From contig JBAJFG010000479.1 of NCBI GenBank assembly GCA_037903475.1, forward strand, positions 1,350,501 to 1,414,500: a DNA stretch of 64,000 nt, read 5' to 3'. Position numbers and translations under genes: made by a program. This document shows, in pieces, positions 34,089 to 46,400 of the stretch. The notes beneath the pieces are model-generated. The model was not told the origin of the DNA, ran no database searches, and saw only the letters and a program-made list of their open reading frames with translations. This DNA comes from Ancylostoma caninum. Lineage: Eukaryota; Nematoda; Chromadorea; Rhabditida; Ancylostomatidae. Position 1 is the first letter of the stretch. Each line of letters starts with the position of its first letter.

Positions 34089-35479
34089 CGCTTGAATCTT
34101 CGTGTTTGAGATTTTGCTGGTTTTTGGGGTTTTGAGGGGAACTCATATCCAATACTGAAACAGCGCGAAACGTACGGGAAACTCACAAAATCGTGGTGCT
34201 GTTAGTCGTGTGAATATGAGCTCTCCGTCTGACACTTGTGGGTCCCGCAACTCAAAGGCCACATACGCTTGTACCGAGCTGCCGCGGCCTGTGGGGCAGC
34301 TGTGTTTGCGACTTCTATTTAGATTTCTTCGAAAGTAAGTCGTGATTCTTTGTATTCGATGAACTTTTGTGATGTGCTGACAATGTATTCGACAATTAGC
34401 GGTTCAACTCGGTGTCGAGAATTTCGACGGGTGTTTGAAGGCAGTGTGTCACCTCATTTCGTGCTTCAGTGTTAGCGGATTCTGAATCTCCTCGATGCGC
34501 TGAATCCAGCGGTGTACAAGTAATGTCACGAAACGGCCTTTAAACTTTTTTTCAAACGTTTTTCGGAACGGAACGATCTGCCCAAGCGATCCGTGAAATG
34601 CCCTTCCGTACCCTACGAAAACGGGGTTCTCGTCGTTCCCAAGGGTTTTGACGTGAATCTTTGGAATCAGCGTGATGAGAAGGTCTAGGGTCTGTTACTG
34701 TCTACAGGTCACGAAACATGGTGACATACTACCCTTAGAGGCAGCACCCACGGAAATTCTCACTTCTGAGATGAGTCGCTTACCATGTAGCGGGCTGCTA
34801 GACAATCACTAAGGCGAACATTGTGGATGGCTGCTCACCTGCGAAGACACTGCCGTGGACACATCTGCCGCTGTGGACAAAAACGTTTCGTGGCGCCAGC
34901 TAACGCAGGGTGTACGCATGTGGTTTAGCGAAGGATGGTTTATGGAGTTCGTACCATTTCCAGGGTTTCGTGGTGGCAAGACCCATCACGGAACACTCGT
35001 CCGCGCTGTAGACACACCTGAGCTGCCGTCATCATTTTCTGTTTTTTTTTTTTGCGTGTTTCACGCCATTTCATTGTTGTCGATGAGTTCATCGTCCCTA
35101 AAAATTCCATTATACCGCGAAATCTTCAACCCAAAAATTTCCGTGAGCGCTGCCTCTAAAGGCAGTTTGTGACCTCGTTTTGTGGGTTGTAGATATCAAC
35201 AGATTCTAGACCTCCTCGTCGCACTGATTATAATAATGTGGGTCAAAGCGCATAAAAATGACAAATTCGCCGTTTTCGGAGGGTCCGAAAGTGCATTTCA
35301 CGGACCATTTGAGCTGATCAGTCCGTGGCTGTGCTGGCTACGCGCCACTGCTGCAGCGTTGGCCAACACGCTTCCACTTGTCCGATCGACAAGATCAACG
35401 CCCTCACGCATCCACCGTCTCAACAAATTGTTCCAAATCCTGTCCCGAAAAACGGTCAAAAACGCGGTTAAAGACCGCA
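34089..35479. other. Unassigned interval with diverged internal duplication
   Basis: No gene is recognised. The segment around 34439 (AGGCAGTGTGTCACCTC) and that around 35160 (AGGCAGTTTGTGACCTC) are diverged copies about 720 bp apart, so the interval is probably an old duplicated repeat. The ORFs 34855-35172 and 35182-35559 match nothing I know. Confidence 0.4.
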
Positions 35480-36209
35480 TCTGTATATATAAAAGTGAAA
35501 GTTTGCATGTATGTGTGTGTGTATGTATGAATGTAATAAATAGAAATTGCGGAGTGTGAACCGATCCGGACCACATTTTGCATGCACATACTTCGCCGGC
35601 CGGCGGAGGTTATAGGCTACTTTGCACCTGGGGTTATCGGTTGATTGATCGATTATATAGATTTTATTGATTTTTTTGTTATTTTTGGCCAGGGGCCGGC
35701 GAGGACATGTCTTCTGGGGTTCCTCAATACGCTGAATACGAATATGACCACCGTTTTGCACGAGATATTGATTCATTGATTTTATCGATTTTTTCCCATT
35801 TTCGCTTGGAGACGGATAGAGACATGTCTTCTGGGGTTTCTCAATACGCTGAATACGAATATGACAACCATTTCGCATGAAATAGCGATTTATCGATTTT
35901 ATTGATTTTTGGCTCTTTTGCCCAATGAAGCGGTGAAGACATGTCTCCTGGGGTTCCTCGATACGCTGAGTATGAATATCGCAACCACTTCATACGAATA
36001 CATCGATTCAATATCACCGAAATAGCTTTGCCAACTTCCCGCCCACAAGTCGGTGGGGAAGGCTCACTTGGGCTTCGCTAGCATGCTGATCACCAAAGTT
36101 ATGGAGATTTTAATGTTTCAATGAATTTATCGGTGGTCGTAATTGGCCTCAGCAGTATGATAAAGCAGTGGTAGTAAGGCACCCGAGCAAAGCCGGGTAT
36201 GGCAGCTAG
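35480..36209 (+). mobile_element. Complete small Helitron-like element, family B, copy 3
   Basis: It starts TCTGTATATATAAAAGTG after an A and ends ACCCGAGCAAAGCCGGGT...CAGCTAG before a T, giving 5' TC, 3' hairpin plus CTAG, and an A|T target with no TSD. Inside are three ~117-bp units (GACATGTCTTCTGGGGTT, CTCAATACGCTGAATACG). It is 730 bp and non-coding, so non-autonomous. Confidence 0.78.
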
Positions 36210-37342
36210 TACATGATTTTTTATGTATACCGCTGGACTCAGCCCATCGAGGAGACTCGGAATCCGCCAAAACCTCAGACACGAAAATGAGGTGATGCAC
36301 TGCCTTTAATTATACATCTGTGCAATAACAGTGCGCATATTATGCTGACACTCAAGAGCTTGTAGAACGTCACTTAAATTCGCATGAAAGAAGTCGGACT
36401 TGTAAATAAAAAAGTAATGCCTCAGCCGTGTGACGACTCACACCAGTTATTCGAATATTCGAATAAAGGAATTTTCGAATTATTCGAATAAATGAGTGTC
36501 ATTGTTTCAGAAGTAGTTTTGCGATGCATTAATTCACAGAAAATCTCAATTCAGAAAAATCAGAAAACAGTCGTGTCATGTGCGAAGAAGCAGAAATACA
36601 CATTTTCAAATTAACTCTTCTTGTGGTCTGCTTCAAAAGCGAAATTCCATCTCATTTTCGTATATATCTAAAAGTATCTGAACCATAAACAGATTCTTAG
36701 TTTTCTTGAGACGCTGTTCACGGAATGTCCCAAGGTGCTTTTTGACGCGTCTTTCAGGAAGGCGTCTGTAACACTGCTGTTCAATGCCCTTACCCCGTCT
36801 TTAGTTTTTGTTCCGTAGTGCTTCTCGCTTCACTACGCCCTCTATGGTCATGAAGTAAGACAAGAAGGTAAGACGGTCACTCTTTAAATATAGTGAGAGA
36901 GAATGTCATAAGATTGGTGAAAATGGGATAGCAATGCACCTGTGGCGGACGCAAGAGGAGCCCCCCCCCCCCGAATGGGTCCTCGTATATGCCGTGGTTT
37001 CCCAGGAGTTGCCCATGGCAGTGGTTAGCAGACCTCAGTACCAACGGAGCAACCACCAGGAAACACGCAAACTGAGACAGACGTGGCAAGACACCGCCTA
37101 GGCTGGCAGCACGACTGGCCTGAGTCAGAATACATGTGTTCACCTGCCACTGGAACACACAACTGCACTGGAGGCCCCTTGGCTGCCAACCGCTACCATA
37201 CGAGGAACACATCTAGGTCCTATACCCTATGCACATCTTACAGCGTAACGGCACATGTGATATTAATGATGATCTGCCACCTCAATTGCCGGCTAAAACA
37301 CATGTGTAAGTTAGTAATTGTGCTGACTATTGTGGTCACTTA
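36210..37342. other. Unassigned interval
   Basis: No gene is seen. It contains a TTCGAATA-rich patch at about 36448-36495, matched by a similar patch at 39772-39850, and a poly-C run near 36960. The two TTCGAATA patches could be subterminal repeats of one element, but no TIR or TSD was found. Confidence 0.4.
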
Positions 37343-37745
37343 AACACTAAGGGGAGGATCCAACCAACCCAGTCACCAGGGGTCTTAGCAAACACAAGCT
37401 CCTTGGCCATTCGGACAAGTGGGGAGTGTGAGCAGGTGCTCAACACCTTCGGGCAGACCTCACTTATACCGAGTTACCTCAGACCTGGGTACAGCTCCTC
37501 CTCTCACCTCAGCCTGTGCGTGGTGGCATCGACACATGTGACCATCATCAACCATCATCCCTCGACTTCATCGCGTCCGCTTCTCGCAAGTGACACACGC
37601 AGAATGGACCTGAGCACTAGCTCGTCGGCTATTTATACGCTCGCGGCGCGGGTGGCGGAGCCTAACGTACGCGTGAGGGGAGCTTGGGGACCAGAGTTCG
37701 GCACAAGCTTAGCTCAAGCAGGAAAATTTACGAAGTCCCCTTTGA
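37340..37745 (-). repeat. Dispersed ~400-bp repeat, copy 1 (LTR-like)
   Basis: The inverse of 43060-43445 at roughly 75 percent identity by eye (shared CCAACCAACCCAGTCAC, GACCATCATC and others). In the minus orientation it has a TATA box (CGTATAAATAGCCGAC at about 37627-37643). Promoter-like content and length resemble a retroelement LTR, but no matching pair or primer-binding site was found. Confidence 0.45.
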
Positions 37746-38300
37746 CCTACCCAAGAATCTACGATGTACGTTGTGAACAAGTTAAAACAAGTTCGTGCGA
37801 AGAACATGGGTTTCGTGTTTTCAATGCACCTCGAAATGTCCACACGAGCTAACAAGTGTTAACAAGTACACCGGCGGTGGAGCACGTTAACACCGTCATA
37901 TAATTTTTGAATTTCCAGCTGAAATATGAGAAGGGATGGAGACTTTGGAGGCTTCTGCCATTAGTTTGATAGAGCAATATTTCCTGAATACAACAGTGCG
38001 AATAAAATTGGAAATAATTGATTTTGGAAGAAGTTATTTAAAGAAATTGTGTCCAAGTGGTGTTGAAGACCGTTTTTTAAGCTATTCTTTCCACTGTAAC
38101 TGGATAAACGAGTCAATTTTATTGGACACTGGAACGAGCAGTCTCTCCTCTAGCTAACCGCCTCAGCACAACTGGAAATTTTTGACTTTAGAGAAACTTA
38201 TTTGACGAAAATTCTCGGGACCGGTGCTGAACCCTAAATTTTCGGGTAAATTTAGGGTTCAGAGAATTCCTGAGCAATATCTCCTTTCTAAATCAAATAA

Positions 38301-39040
38301 TTCCAACTTCCTCCGGCAGTTGGCAGTAGAGTCGTACTCGTAATCTCACCGCAAAGTATGAACGGGATCCATTCAGTACCAACGGTGTACTGCGAGATAC
38401 TTTTTTACCTATAACTCGTACCAAAATCAATTGAATCCAATTCTTGTTTGGATTTGGATAGAGCATTGGCAGATGCAGCTATATGCCCTCTTTGAGCAGG
38501 ATCTGTGCAGGACCTGTCCTTTTATGAGTGCTGACAGCAGTTCTGTAGGCATAATTTTTGCATGATAACCGGTGAAACTCGTTTCAAAATCAAACAATTC
38601 CAATTTCCTCTGGCAGTTGGTGATAGAGTCGTACTCTAATCTTAATACAAAGTTCGAGCAAGATCCGTCCAGTACCAACGGTGCTGTGAGTACTGCAGGG
38701 TACTTCTTCAGGTGTAACTCCTACCAAAACCAATTGGATCAAATTATTTTTCGGAGTTAGATGGTACATTGCCATTTGCAGTCACGAGCCTGTTTCCAGA
38801 AATATCCGTGCAGTACTTGTCCCTTTGTAAGCGCTGGAAGCAGTGCTTTTAGCAAAATTTTTAACGTGATAACCCAACAAACTCGTGCTAAAATCAACTG
38901 ATTCCACTTCCTGCGACAGTAAGAGTAGGAGTACTATTCGTAGTCTTACTGTGAAATTTTAGCAGGATTCGTTCAGTACCAACGATGTTGTGGGTACTGC
39001 TGGGTACTTTTTCAAGTGTAATTTCTAAAACAAGTATTAT
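38301..39040. repeat. Diverged ~300-bp tandem repeat, about 2.5 units
   Basis: Anchors TTCCAACTTCC at 38301, TTCCAATTTCC at 38598 and TTCCACTTCC at 38902 start successive units of about 300 bp sharing CAGTACCAACG and related blocks. The units are clearly diverged, so this is an old duplication or part of a larger satellite. Confidence 0.75.
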
Positions 39041-40576
39041 TTCTACTCTTGTTTCAGTCAGAATTAATAGAATTAATGAAGAAAAAATTCTTAGATTCAA
39101 TCTCCCTTCTTTGCTCTTGTTCCCAAAGAAGTGGATGATTATTCGAGCAAGGTCCAAGTCCCAGGTACAAAGTCCCTTTTACTCACCTCATCGCTTACGG
39201 AGGCCCGCTTGCCTTGAGTCAATCAAATCTTTGCCGAAGTCTGATTGATGTCCTCAAAGTGGGCCCCGATTTTTTCCCATCCTCTCCCATCTCATCACTT
39301 TCTGCGTCTGCCACTGTTGTTCAAATAGATATGGGTGTACGAGGGACGTTTGAAAAGTTTCCGGAATCACCACCAAGGAGTTGTTTTTTTTTTCGAAAAT
39401 TTCAATGCATTTCTGTTTCAGAGTCGTTCACATGGATTGACTGTTAATTTCGAATCGATCTGACATAGTCTCCACATCTAACAAGAGGGTCAAGTCAAGC
39501 AACCGAAACAGTAAAGAGGAGGTAGCAAGGGATTAGAAGTTTGGAAGTGATAAGATGAGCAGCGTCTGTTATGTAATTTGAAACAAACCAGGTCCCTCAT
39601 TTCCATTGGGTATTGTCAGTATTGTTTAATTGTTCTATTAAGCAATCAAAGAAAAATGATGAGAGATTAATGACGCATGCTTGACGTTCGCATTCAGTCA
39701 AGATGGCTCAGTTGCTGAGAGCAAATCATAATATGTAATCCGTGAATCTTAGCAATTTCATCATTAAACTGATTATTCGAATAATGGATGCTCGAATATT
39801 CGAATATTCGAATAATCGAATATTTCAACTATTCGAATTATTCGAGTATTCGTTCAAAGACCAATGTATACTAGTCATGCTCTACCAGTAGGTTGCGGTC
39901 CCTCAGACATCTAGTCCCTGAGCTGTAGCGGGCCGAAGCCGGCTACATGCAGGCAGCCGACAAAATGACTAGGAGACGATTATAAAAGATTTGATCACAC
40001 AGCTCCATTCAGAGGACCTTCCAAAAGGATGTCAGAGCTGATCGGACCAGAATACCTACAGGAGAAGCAGTTGTGGTTGAGGTCATTCGTCGCCTTTCTA
40101 CCTCGGTCTTTCTGCATCGACTCGATCTAGCAGTCCTTCAGGAAGTCGGTGTGGCTAGGGTTGAAAGTTCCTTAGAGTTTCAGGATATCCATAGAACTCA
40201 TCTGCGACCCTTTCAAGACATGGAACCCTTTGACTGAACACTTGGATTAAATTCCAAAGTAACTGCTTTCGAAGAATGCAAAGGAGGTCCACTCTACGCA
40301 CCCGCCGCCATCGGCCAGGAATGAGGCTGGGTATTATAACAGATGTCCGTAAACGCCACCTGTGACACGCATCAAATCCTTGGGCTTTCCTCGTTTATGA
40401 TGGCTGCTTCACTTGAAACACGAAGTTAAGTTTTGTTCGTTGTCGAATGAAATACGCTATTTTGGAACCAGATGCATCATCTTTTCCTACAGCTGTAGAT
40501 GCGAGTCTTTTGATATATCTTAATTTTGCACTGCCCCTTATTTACAAAGGCGGCAACCTCTTGAGTGCTGGCTCAC
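39041..40576. other. Unassigned interval
   Basis: No gene is recognised. It includes a TTCGAATA-rich patch at 39772-39850. No third exon for the TTL gene upstream on the minus strand could be found here. Confidence 0.35.
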
Positions 40577-40960
40577 TACTCAGATGTCAAACGAATTCCC
40601 ACCTCTGGTCCTGTGTAGTTACATCTATGGTGGATGTTCAGCATAGGATCGATATCCGATCTTAAATCCATGTCGGTTCCCGACAACTTGAAGGCGCCAT
40701 TTCGATCAGTTTTGGCTTCGGCCATCAAACTGTCCTTTACTGAAATGATTGCCAATTACTCAGTTAGAGTGTTTTGTGAATGTTCTTAGAAGAAGCTGAA
40801 GGTAGTTCTTACTAAGATCCTCATCATATAGTTTCACTATTGTCCCATTAGCAGCTTTGCCCTCGCAACGGAGTATGCCTTTCACCCCAACGGATTGATC
40901 AAAATTGATTCCGTAGCAAGATGACATAAGGAATAAAAAAATGACCGCTCTCATCTGCAA
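40577..40960 (-). CDS. Transthyretin-like (TTL) family secreted protein, two 5' exons
   Basis: Exon 1 (about 40811-40960) starts MQMRAVIFLFLMSSCYG, a signal peptide, followed by SVGVKGILRCEGKAANG and VKLYDEDL, the start of the TTL beta-sandwich. Exon 2 (40577-40739) reads KDSLMAEAKTDRNGAFKLSG and IDPMLNIHHRCN, matching the central TTL motif. The intron phase is 1 and fits. A GTGAGC donor closes exon 2 in phase 2. Nematode TTL proteins are small secreted proteins of mostly unknown function. The C-terminal exon was not found nearby, so the gene may be truncated or have a long intron. Confidence 0.78.
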
Positions 40961-41800
40961 GTGAGTGATGATCTGTTTTGCATGAACCAGCTAACGAAAG
41001 AACGGTTAAAAAACGATCTCAGGATGCCAAGAAATAGCGACAGTGACGAAATGACAAAAAAAATCATAAGAACACGCAGTGTTCTAGTCGAGAGACCCAT
41101 AGTGCCCGCATATGGCTGTGTTAAAAGCAGTATCTCGCATTTTATTTGCCGCGCATGGAGTAGTAAATACTGGGAAAGTTTCATATGTCTAGATAATCAA
41201 AAACTACTCCTTTGCGTCTCCTATAGAGATACATATTTTGCATAGAGCATTGTAGGTGGTTTACATTCAAGAGTGAAACGAAGGAAAGGAAAGGAAAGGA
41301 ACAGCTATAACGACGTTTCTGAAGGAAGAAACATTTCGGCAATAAAACACCAAATCCCAGCCTTCATCTTCCAAAATCCTTCCACTTAAATACATGTCGC
41401 ATGAATTTTATATTATTTGTATTTTATATATATTTATATAGGAGGATATTATTTATTTGTATGTGTTACAGCACAAGAGGGGCAGAACAATCTATCAAAT
41501 CTTTCGAACCGCTCTTGTCAACGCCTTTATTTCCCAATAAAATGGAATTTGCATCGTCTTACGCTTTCAGAAGGGTATGTATTCAAGCAGATATATCACC
41601 AGTAACAATGCCGCCACAAGGCAGCTAAAATTCGGTGTCTTTTCATCTGTAGGGCCATTTTCAACCTAAAGCAATTTGGAGTCGTTTACTCAGAAATTCT
41701 CAGTGTTCACCATATACTGCATCTACCCTGTTCAATCTTTGAGTCAGACATGCAGGTAAAAGTAGCACCTTCATCCATGCATGACTCGTGTCAGAGTTAC
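40961..41800. other. Unassigned interval, upstream of the TTL gene
   Basis: It would hold the TTL promoter. Only an AAGGAAAGG repeat near 41280-41303 and AT-rich sequence near 41400-41460 are evident. Confidence 0.35.
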
Positions 41801-41818
41801 CGCGCGAGGCTCCTCACA

Positions 41819-41829
41819 TGTGTGTATGT

Positions 41830-41913
<84 letters not shown>
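41819..41913. repeat. (TG)n microsatellite, about 95 bp
   Basis: A dinucleotide run with two interruptions (TATG) at its start. It precedes degenerate family A minisatellite units, as in the Helitron fragment at 22710. Confidence 0.97.
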
Positions 41914-41914
<1 letters not shown>

Positions 41915-41984
41915 AAGAAATTCGTTCATCCTGTTTTGAAGAAAGAGTAGCGCGGTTATCCTATTGCAATCATACCTTGAGGTA

Positions 41985-42340
41985 AGGGTAAGGGTGCGTC
42001 GGCGTCCAGAAGTGGGGAGACGGGTCCACCGCTGGGATAAGGGTGTGCCGGCGCCCAGAAGTGGGGAGGCGGGTCTATAGCGATGAAAAGGGTACGCCGG
42101 GGTCTAAAAGTGGGGAGACACCTGCAGTCGGTTCCAACGGCGTGATAAGCTTGCGCCGGTGTTCACTACTGAGCAAATAACATGAGTTGGGTCTGTCTTT
42201 GCTCGATCGGTTCGCTGGCGCTTAACATCGATCGCAAAACACTAAATGTCAGAGCTAAGCAGTGGGCAGTGTGCAATCCGCGTGATTCCTTCCACCTCAC
42301 ATCCCCTTCCGCGCCCTTCTTCTCTCATTTGTAGCAGAAC
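41985..42340 (+). mobile_element. Degenerate family A Helitron-like remnant
   Basis: About three diverged units (GTGCGTCGGCGTCCAGAAG, GTGTGCCGGCGCCCAGAAG) are followed by sequence parallel to the 3' unique part of the intact copies (CACTACTGAG..., ATGAGTTGGGTC, GCAATCCGCGTGATTCCTTC). No terminal hairpin is found. This is an older copy than the three intact ones. Confidence 0.6.
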
Positions 42341-43059
42341 AATTGTATTCTGGCCCAGCTGCTCCTGGAGCAAATTCCAGTAGAAGAACCTTGTCTCTCT
42401 GTCAAAATCAAACGTGAAAGCCAATGCCTATCGGAGAAATATTGGAAGTCATACTACTTTCCTCTAATTCTAATTTCTAATTCCCCCACCATGCGAGCAA
42501 CTGCAGGTCGTAGTCAGAGTTCAATTCCACAGAAGTGTGGATTCTCTAAAAGGGGCTTTGAAGAATGCATGGTACGAAATCCAACCGGACACCTTGCAGG
42601 CGATGGACTCATAAAACGTGGGGCCAGCATTACCATCTGGGGGAGGGTTGTTCGGAAGTCAAGCACTTTTTTGAAGCGTGTGAGCTAGAGAAACTGCCCT
42701 AGAAACTTGGCATTCTTTGGTTGCTTGCAAAAATTTATACTTGGGCTAAGACTTTGTTGTCATCGTGGAAGTTTGAATCTAGGAGACCAATGGTAGACCT
42801 TTTTAAATATCTTTTGTGCTCACAATAACCGCTTCACTGGTTGTATACTCCTCGGGAGATTTGGAGGCTTTGACTTCAATACTTTGATTTTCCTGCAAAC
42901 TGTACTGGCGGAGCTGAGACTTTCGAGTAATTTCTTTTGTGCCGCACTCGTTATGTACTTTGAAATGTTTCAAAAGGCATTCTGAGAGTAAATGGTTCAC
43001 CCCTTGCAGGGTTTTAACATGTGTTCGTCTTTGTTGCGACTTCGTGCAACTCTTTTTGC

Positions 43060-43445
43060 GTCATCGTTGTGAAAGCGAGGTCGCGCGCGCATGGTCCCCA
43101 CGCTCCTCCAAATTAGGCTCCGCCCCTTCCGCCGAAAACGTATAAATAGCCGACGCGTCAGTACTGAAAGTTCATTCGTCGCCAGTCCATCAAAGGGAGC
43201 GGTTGTCTACAGTCAGCGGATGATGGTTTGAAGATGGTTAGATGATGGTCACAGTGTCGATTCCAACAGTACACAGGCCACGGGAAACAGGAAAGGAGCA
43301 GCCCCAAGTCTGAGGTAACTCGGTGTCAGTAAGGTCTGCGTGGAGGCGTTGAGCACAGGCTCACACTGCCCGCTTGTCCGAACGGCCGAGGATTTGTGCT
43401 TGCTAAGACCCCTAGTGACTGGGTTGGTTGGATCCTTCCTTTAGT
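43060..43445 (+). repeat. Dispersed ~400-bp repeat, copy 2 (LTR-like)
   Basis: Inverse partner of 37340-37745. It carries TATAAATAG at 43141-43149 in the plus orientation. The Helitron at 43451 is inserted just after it, removing any view of its original 3' neighbour. Confidence 0.45.
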
Positions 43446-43450
43446 GTTTA

Positions 43451-46400
43451 TCATGACTTATAATAACGGGCTTAGTCTGTCTGTCACGTGTGTGTGTCAG
43501 TGTGTGTGAAACGAAATTCGAGGGCGTGGCTTAGAGTGATGCCGACCACTCCACCGTTGCATGAAGGGTGCGCCGGCGCCCAAAGTAGGGGAAGACGGGT
43601 CCACGGCTGTGATAAGGGTGCACCGGCGCCCAAAGTGGGGGGAGACGGGTCCACGGCTGGGATAAAGGTGCGCAGGCGCCCAAAGTGGGGGAAGGCGGGT
43701 CCACGGATGCGATAAGGGTGCGCCGGCGCCCAAAGGGGGGGAGGCGGGTCCACGGATGTGATAAGGGTGCGCCAGCGCCCAAAGTGGGGGGGAGGCGGGT
43801 CCACTGCTGTGATAAGGATGCGCCGGCGCCCAAAGTGGGGGAAGCGGGTCCACGGCTGGGATAAGGGTGCGCCGGCGCCCAAAGTGGGGGGAGACGGGTC
43901 CACGGCTGGGATAAGGGTGCGCCGGCGCCCAAAGTGGGGGAAGGCGGGTCCACGGATGTGATAAGGGTGCGCCGGCGCCCCAAAGTGGGGGAGACGGGTC
44001 CACTGCTGTGATAAGGGTGCGCCGGCGCCCAAAGTGGGGAAGACGGGTCCACGGCTGTGATAGGGATGCGCCTGCGCTCAAAGTGGGGGGAGACGGGTCC
44101 ACGGCTGTGATAAGGGTGCGTCGGCGCCCAAAGTGGGGGAGACGGGTCCATGGCTGTGATAAGGTGCGCCGGCGCCCAAAGTGGAGGAAGACGGGTCCAC
44201 TGCTGTGATAAGGGTGCGCCGGCGCCCAAAGTGGGGGAGACGGGTCCACTGCTGTGATAAGGGTGCGCCGGCGCCCAAAGTGGGGGGAGACGGGTCCATG
44301 GCTGTGATAAGGGTGCGCCGGCGCCCAAAGTGGGGGGAGACGGGTCCACCACTCTGATAGAGGTGCGCCGGCGCCCAAAGTGGGGGGAGACGGGTCCATG
44401 CCTGTGATAAGGGTGCGCCGGCGACCAGAAGTGGGGGAGACGGGTCCACTGCTGTGATAAGGGTGCGCCGGTGCTCAAGTGGGAGGAGACGGGTCCACCA
44501 CTGTGATAAGGGTGCGCCGGCGCCCAGAAGTGGAGAGACGGGTCCACTGCTGTGATAAGGGTGCGCCGGCGACCAGAATTGGGGGAGACGGGTCCATGGC
44601 TGTGATAAGGGTGCGATGGCGCCCAGAAGTGGAAAGACGGGTCCACTGCTGTGATAAGGGTGCGCCGGCGACCAGAAGTGGGGAGACGGGTCCATTGCTG
44701 TGATAAGGGTACGCCGGCGCCCAGAAGTGGGGGAGACGGGTCCATGGCTGTGATAAGGGTGCGCCTGCGACCAGAAGTGGGGGAGACGGGTTCACTGCTG
44801 AGAAAGGGTGCGCCGCCGCCTAAAAGTGGTGGAGACGGGTCCACCACTCTGATAGAGGTGCGCCGGCGCCCAAAGTGGGGGGAGACGGGTCCATGGCTGT
44901 GATAAGGGTGCGCTGGCGCCCAGAAGTGGAGAGACGGGTCCACTGCTGTGATAAGGGTGCGCCGGCGCCCAAGTGGGGAGACGAGTCTACTGCTGTGATA
45001 AGGGTGCGCCGGCGCCCAAAGTGGGGGGAGACGGGTCCACTGCTGTGGGGTGCGCCGGCGCCCAAAGTGGGGGAGACGGGTCCACTGCTGTGATAAGGGT
45101 GCGTCGCGGCGCCCAAAGTGGGGGAGACGGGTCCACTGCTGTGATAAGGGTGCGTCCGGCGCCCAAAGTGGGGGGAGGGGTGCGTCGGCGCCCAAAGTGG
45201 GGGGAAACGGGTCCACGGCTGTGATAAGGGTGCGTCGGCGCCCAAAGTGGGGGGAGACGGGTCCACCGCTGTGATAAGGGTGCGTCGGCGCCCAAAGTGG
45301 GGGGAGACGGGTCCATGGCTGTGGTAAGGGTGCACCGCGCCCAAAGTGGGGGAGATGGTTCCAGTGCTGTGGTAAGGGTGCACCGGCGCCCAAAGTGGGG
45401 GGAGATGGTTCCAGTGCTGTGGTAAGGGTGCACCGGCGCCCAAAGTGGAGGAAGACGGGTCCACTGCTGTGATAGGGGTGCGCCGGCGCCCAAAGTGGGG
45501 GAGACGAGTCTACTGCTGTGATAAGGGTGCGCCGGCGCCCAAAGTGGGGGTAGACGGGTCCACGGCTGTGATAAGGGTGCGCCGGCGCCCAAAGTGGGGG
45601 GAGACGGGTCCATGGCTGTGGTAAGGGTGCACCGGCGCCCAAAGTGGGGGAGATGGTTCCAGTGCTGTGGTAAGGGTGCACCGGCGCCCAAAGTGGAGGA
45701 AGACGGGTCCACTGCTGTGATAGGGGTGCGCCGGCGCCCAAAGTGGGGGAGACGACTGCTGTGATAGGGGTGCTAGACTCTACTGCTGTGATAAGGGTGC
45801 GCCGGCGCCCAAAGTGGGGGGAGACGGGTCCACTGCTGTGATAAGGGTGCGCCGGCGCCCAAAGTGGGGGAGACGAGTCCACTGCTGTGATAAGGGTGCG
45901 TCGGCGCCCAAAGTGGGGGTAGACGGGTCCACGGCTGTGATAAGGGTGCGTCAGCGCCCAAAGTGGGGGGAGACGGTTCCAGTGCTGTGGTAAGGGTGCA
46001 CCGGCGCCCAAAGTGGGGGGAGATGGTTCCAGTGCTGTGGTAAGGGTGCACCGGCGCCCAAAGTGGAGGAAGACGGGTCCACTGCTTTGATAGGGGTGCG
46101 CCGGCGCCCAAAGTGGGGGAGACGAGTCCACTGCTGTGATAAGGGTGCGCCGGCGCCCAAAGTGGGGGGAGACGGGTCCACTGCTGTGATAAGGGTGCGC
46201 CGGCGCCCAAAGTGGTCCACTGCTGTGATAAGGGTGCGCCGGCGCCCAAAGTGGGGGAGACGGGTCCACTGCTGTGATAAGGGTGCGCCGGCGCCCAAAG
46301 TGGGGGGAGACGGGTCCACTGCTGTGATAAGGGTGCGCCGGCGCCCAAAGTGGGGGGAGACGGGTCCACTGCTGTGATAGGGTGCGCCGGCGCCCAAAGT

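Noticed and set aside
34855..35172. ORF with a hydrophobic stretch as a membrane protein gene
   Set aside because: No start context, splice structure or family motif; it lies in an old duplicated repeat.
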